Positions 60,353-64,000 of a stretch of 64,000 bases of DNA are shown here, one piece after another. Numbering within the stretch: the first letter of the stretch is position 1; every line of letters begins with the position of its first letter. Source of the stretch: Haliclona indistincta (taxonomy: Eukaryota > Porifera > Demospongiae > Haplosclerida > Chalinidae); assembly GCA_964017065.1 (NCBI GenBank), contig OZ024785.1, positions 2,251,142 to 2,315,141 on the forward strand, given 5' to 3'. A program made the position numbers and the translations under genes. The notes beneath the pieces are model-generated. The model made no database searches. It was not told the origin of the DNA and worked only from the letters and a program-made list of their open reading frames with translations.

Positions 60353-62141
60353 ATGGAACACTGTCACAGACTTCTATCACTTTGGTGTGCAATGACTACC
60401 ATAACGCTTGGGGCACTTATCACTGGTCCAGAACCAATGAGTGTTGTCGCTCCACTCGACTCCATGGTGACGTTCACTTGTGTAGTGAACACAACTGAGA
60501 CACCAGCAGGAACGACACAGCTGGTCGGTAGTAATACTGATGGATTGGTTACTTGGTTAGTAAACGGTACTGTCTTGGAAGCCAATACTGACCAGAATGT
60601 GATTGTGAACGGTACATTACAAATTGGTACTCGTCAGCTAACAGTGACACAAGACTATCTTACTGGTGCACCAGTTCAATGTTTAGTTGATGTACGATTG
60701 TCGAATGGTAATTTAATGACTTTCAGGAGCAATAATGGTTTTCTAACAGCTTATGGTGAGCATGTATTTTGATGTCTGCACTTGACGTCCACTGCATACA
60801 CACACTCTCTCACATCTCTATAGGTCCACCTGAGGCACCATCAAACCTCACATCAAAACAGTCCAGTGACAATGCTCTGATATTATCATGGAGTGCTCCA
60901 TCCTCTCCAGTACAGCTACACTACACTGTCACAGTGTGGACCAACACCAGTACCATCACAATGTTCAATACCTCCTCCACCACCATCACTATCAGTAGAG
61001 ACAACATCACTACCAGTGACTCCACATCAGAGTGTGATCAGTATGTGTGGAGTGTCACTGCTATCAATCCTGCTGGTACCAGTACACCTACTAACATCAC
61101 TGCCACAATACCATCAGGTTTGATGCATCTATATTGATACACTGTATGTATGTTTACACTATTCTATCAGCTCTAGTTGGTGGTGTACTCAGTTTACTGT
61201 ATACAAGCAACTCACTAGTGATATCACTGAAAGTAAGAATGCTGATTTTTGTACATGTATGGGATAATCTTTGTTCCAATTTTAAAGGATGTTCTGTGTT
61301 TGATTGGTGATGTTAATTTCAGTATTGTTCTGAGCAGTATTTGCAGTAGTGCTAGTGTGTCTGACAGTATTGTACAGCTGGTCCCTATCAATGATAGTGT
61401 ACAGTACACACTACCAGTATCACACAGTTGGACCAACATCACACTATTAGTAGAGAATCAATACGGCACACTCACACACACTGTTGATATCAATCAAACA
61501 GGTATAATGATGGTTTAATCGAAAAGTCACTATAAATTACACCATTGTGACATTCATAGAAACTTGTAAATTTAAAAAGTTCACAATCAGCACCATGAAT
61601 GGTAAGATGAATTACAGTTAGTATACTTCGTAATTATACATTTTATTCAGTGCCCTCTTCACACTTACCATTACCATCACCATCAAGTGGTTTTAGCAAT
61701 AGTGAGTTATGGCACATGCTAATACATGTTAATAATGTGCTCAGATCATCCATCAACTCTTATGGCTGATGATGGTACTACCAGTAATAGCGCTAGTATT
61801 GACACTTACATTAATCGCGATTGTATGCTGGAAAAAGTGTGGTGTCAGCACTAGTAGAACAGCTAGTGTGAGTGAAATCATAATAATTATGATCAATAAT
61901 TATTATGACTGTACATTATTTTATCATGTGTAGTTAAATAAAGCTGGTCCAAACATGATAATGAATATAAATGATGCTTATGGTATAGTGATGACTCAGC
62001 AGGTAAGCTGTGAATATTAGCAAAATCACATGTGGGATTGTAAATCTAATGCAGACTGTATCATGTGATTGTGGACAGCAGTCAGTACCTCAAGATAAAG
62101 TGGAGTACGAGGAGATTGACTCTATTGTATATTCAAAATAA
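60353..62141 (+). CDS. R16: S-like receptor with VEYEEID tail; membrane exon out of phase
   Basis: Exons: 60353-60755 (signal MEHCHRLLSLWCAMTTITLG, Ig as in R3), 60824-61117 (FN3), 61171-61232 and 61288-61501 (S second domain), 61560-61601, 61651-61701 (stalk LPLPSPSSG), 61745-61867 (membrane: LLWLMMVLPVIALVLTLTLI), 61934-62002 (NDAYGIV), 62055-62141. The tail ends KVEYEEIDSIVYSK, an ITIM-like motif different in sequence from VQYDEI. With the visible acceptor at 61744 the membrane exon is one base out of frame: ATCATCCATCAACTC replaces the paralogue ATCATCAACTC, a net four-base gain. If real, translation ends soon after and the product lacks an anchor; an alternative acceptor or a sequence error is also possible. 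AATAAA overlaps the stop codon. Confidence 0.7.
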
Positions 62142-62281
62142 AAACAATGATCAGATTTAAAATTATTCCCCTTTTGTGTCACCGTTGTGTGTATACTTAA
62201 TTTTTGTGTAGTTTCATGTAGTCGCCATTTTGAGACCACGCCTCTTTGTTTAAAATGTAATAAGTAATATATAGTTAATGC

Positions 62282-62903
62282 GCAGGAGCGCTTAATGAGC
62301 TGAGAGTGAGCGCGGTAAGAAGGTAGGAGCGGGACACTCGATCCCACGCACTTGATTAAAAATTGCAAGTCCATGCATGATGGCCGTGTTTCTAAAGATA
62401 GACTTGTGATGGCCGACTGTACGCGTATGTACAGGTTTCGTATTAGATTAACTTGGCAGTTAGAGGCTCCTAGAGTTAAGCAACAGCTCGGAGAAGCTTT
62501 CTACACCCACGATGACGCGTAGTCGATCACCACGTGCTCGTCATGATCCAGCTGTAGAGAAACAGCATGACAGCCCACCATCACGGATTCGACTCGTTTC
62601 TTGCTTCTACTCGAGCTAGCAGCCAAGCATGATTGCCGTAGGATGATGGAAAGTTGCTTCTTACCTTTAGAAGGCCAGTTCCATCCAATACGAAACTGTA
62701 CGTACGCGTACCGTCGCCATCACAAGTCTATCTTTCACATCCGTTGTATCACTGACTCTCTTATTCTGCATTATTATTATTATTTTACTTCAAAAGAAAA
62801 TCTTTAGAAACACGGTCATCATGTGTGGAGGGGCAATTTTTAATCAAGTGAAGTGTCCCGCTCCTGCCTTCTCGCCGCGCTCACTCTCATTATGCGCTCC
62901 TGC
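62282..62903. mobile_element. TIR element, about 620 bp
   Basis: The left end (gcaggagcgc at 62282, then gagagtgagcgcgg, gcgggacact, cttgattaaaaattgc, ccgtgtttctaaagat) is matched in inverse orientation by the right end up to gcgctcctgc at 62903. Arms are about 110 bp with small indels. An inner inverted pair (aggtttcgtattagatt, ccaatacgaaactgt) is also present. No transposase frame. Confidence 0.75.
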
Positions 62904-64000
62904 TCCGGCGTAGAACATTGGACGAGCTTGCGGTCTATTTTTAACAACGAGACCGGAAGTGAGTGAGGACAAATCCAATGTTTCACACATTAATTGTTTT
63001 GTTATTACTCGTTCGAAGCCTCACTAGCGTGAGCGCTCATTGTCTAAATAAGGTGCTCACTACAGAGTTCTTCACGGCCTTCCGGGTATGGCTGCTGTCA
63101 TGCGCCTTACCCAAATTGTCGACAGTGCGGGCACTACTGTCCTGCTGTGCCTGTGCGTCATGAGATGGTTGCCACGAGACCGGCCCATGAGTGGTACAAT
63201 ACCAGTTGTACCATTCCGAGCTCCCAGTGCATATGTTACGGACCATTTTGCAACCCGGACCGTTTTAAAAAATGGGGCGCCGGTTTGAAATGAATCGCAC
63301 TATTAGGGAGGCACGGTAGTACCTCCCTATGTAGGGTTGAACGGAAAAACAAGATGGCTGCTACATACAATGTATTTGCGTTCAAACGCTGATATTTCGC
63401 CAGGTGGTGAATTTATACGTTCAAGGACACTTAGATCTGCTATCTGGCGTTGCCCCATCTTACAGTAGCAAGGAGAGTGCTCTACACTATTACTAAAGTG
63501 ACGAACCTAGAAACGGTGAAAATCGAGTTTCGTCATCTTCGTTTTCTTCTTTCTTCTTTCTTTCTTCTTCAGCGTGCCTAGCGCCTTTACGCGAGTAGTG
63601 CCGAGACAAAAACACCCACGAACAGTCGTGAAATTCTCCTCGCAGGTGCCTTTTGAACTTTGTTTTTAGCGAAACGGCGATATACATTCCGCGAGTTCTC
63701 GATCGTGATCCATTGTCAGCTAAGTGTTAGACGCCATTATTGTGATTGCGCAATACGCACGTGACCAAGCAGTGGTTAGCGCACGTGACCAAGCACTGCC
63801 TTGAGTATCTCCGCGCCGTATTGATCACGGAGAAAACATATCTGTCTGGAGTCTTCGAAGAACGGTAAGATCGTCTGAACGTATAGGATCACCATTCTGC
63901 GCTTGCCAGATAATTATAACCGCCGTTCAGATCTACAAACTAGTGTGGGCGGGGCTCGTATGCACTTCATGCATGCATGTATGCGTAGGCGAGCTGATAT
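62904..64000. other. No gene recognised
   Basis: More GC-rich DNA with a CTT-rich microsatellite near 63540-63571, a small palindrome (agggaggcacggtagtacct, about 63305) and paired gcacgtgaccaagca motifs at about 63758 and 63781. Possibly the 5' flank of a gene outside the window. No coding region supported. Confidence 0.4.

Noticed and set aside
62963..63288. Short overlapping frames near the end, one with a hydrophobic start
   Set aside because: Three overlapping frames on both strands of similar length in GC-richer DNA; no splice support and no recognisable domain.

Overview
The window looks like animal nuclear DNA. It has multi-exon genes with short GT-AG introns, Ig-like and fibronectin III (FN3) cell-surface receptors, a decayed non-LTR retrotransposon and many small inverted-repeat transposons. 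AT-rich DNA with very compact introns suggests a demosponge such as Amphimedon; that is inference, not shown directly.

At least sixteen related receptor loci, called R1 to R16 here, lie on the + strand. The usual plan is a signal peptide and Ig-like domain in one exon, an FN3 domain in one symmetric phase 1-1 exon, a second FN3-like domain split over two exons, a short Ser/Thr/Pro stalk, one transmembrane exon and a cytoplasmic tail of phase-0 exons. Second-domain type and tail define four groups. S-type genes (R4, R6, R8, R12, with R2 and R16 related) end in an ITIM-like VQYDEI tail. T-type genes (R5, R7, pseudogenes R9 and R11) have another second domain but reuse the S-type tail exons. L-type genes (R3, R10, R15) have a T-like second domain and a long or decayed tail with Tyr and Pro motifs. 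R1 has a divergent Ig domain and a large Pro-rich tail. From 30.8 to 54.4 kb S and T genes alternate, which points to duplication of an S+T pair. The first FN3 exon is almost the same at nucleotide level in every locus, pseudogenes included, while Ig domains and tails differ.

Layout: 0.2-2.4 kb, LINE relic and a hAT-like MITE. 3.4-7.6 kb, R1. 7.8-9.5 kb, R2 (frameshifted). 10-24.5 kb, a transposon island dominated by a 9.3-kb foldback element made of about 172-bp tandem repeats in opposite orientations around an N gap. 24.7-28.3 kb, a tail relic and R3. 30.4-44.4 kb, R4 to R8. 44.9-52.1 kb, R9 pseudogene, R10, R11 pseudogene. 52.6-57.2 kb, R12, fragment R13, truncated R14. 57.4-62.1 kb, R15, a tail relic, R16. 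62.3-64 kb, another inverted-repeat element and unassigned DNA.

The cluster resembles multigene innate-immune or allorecognition receptor families: tandem paralogues, pseudogenes, exon-level homogenisation and tails that alternate inhibitory-like ITIM signals with YxxP and Pro-rich adaptor sites. Function is inferred from architecture only. Exon coordinates were read by eye from splice signals, reading-phase continuity and comparison between paralogues.
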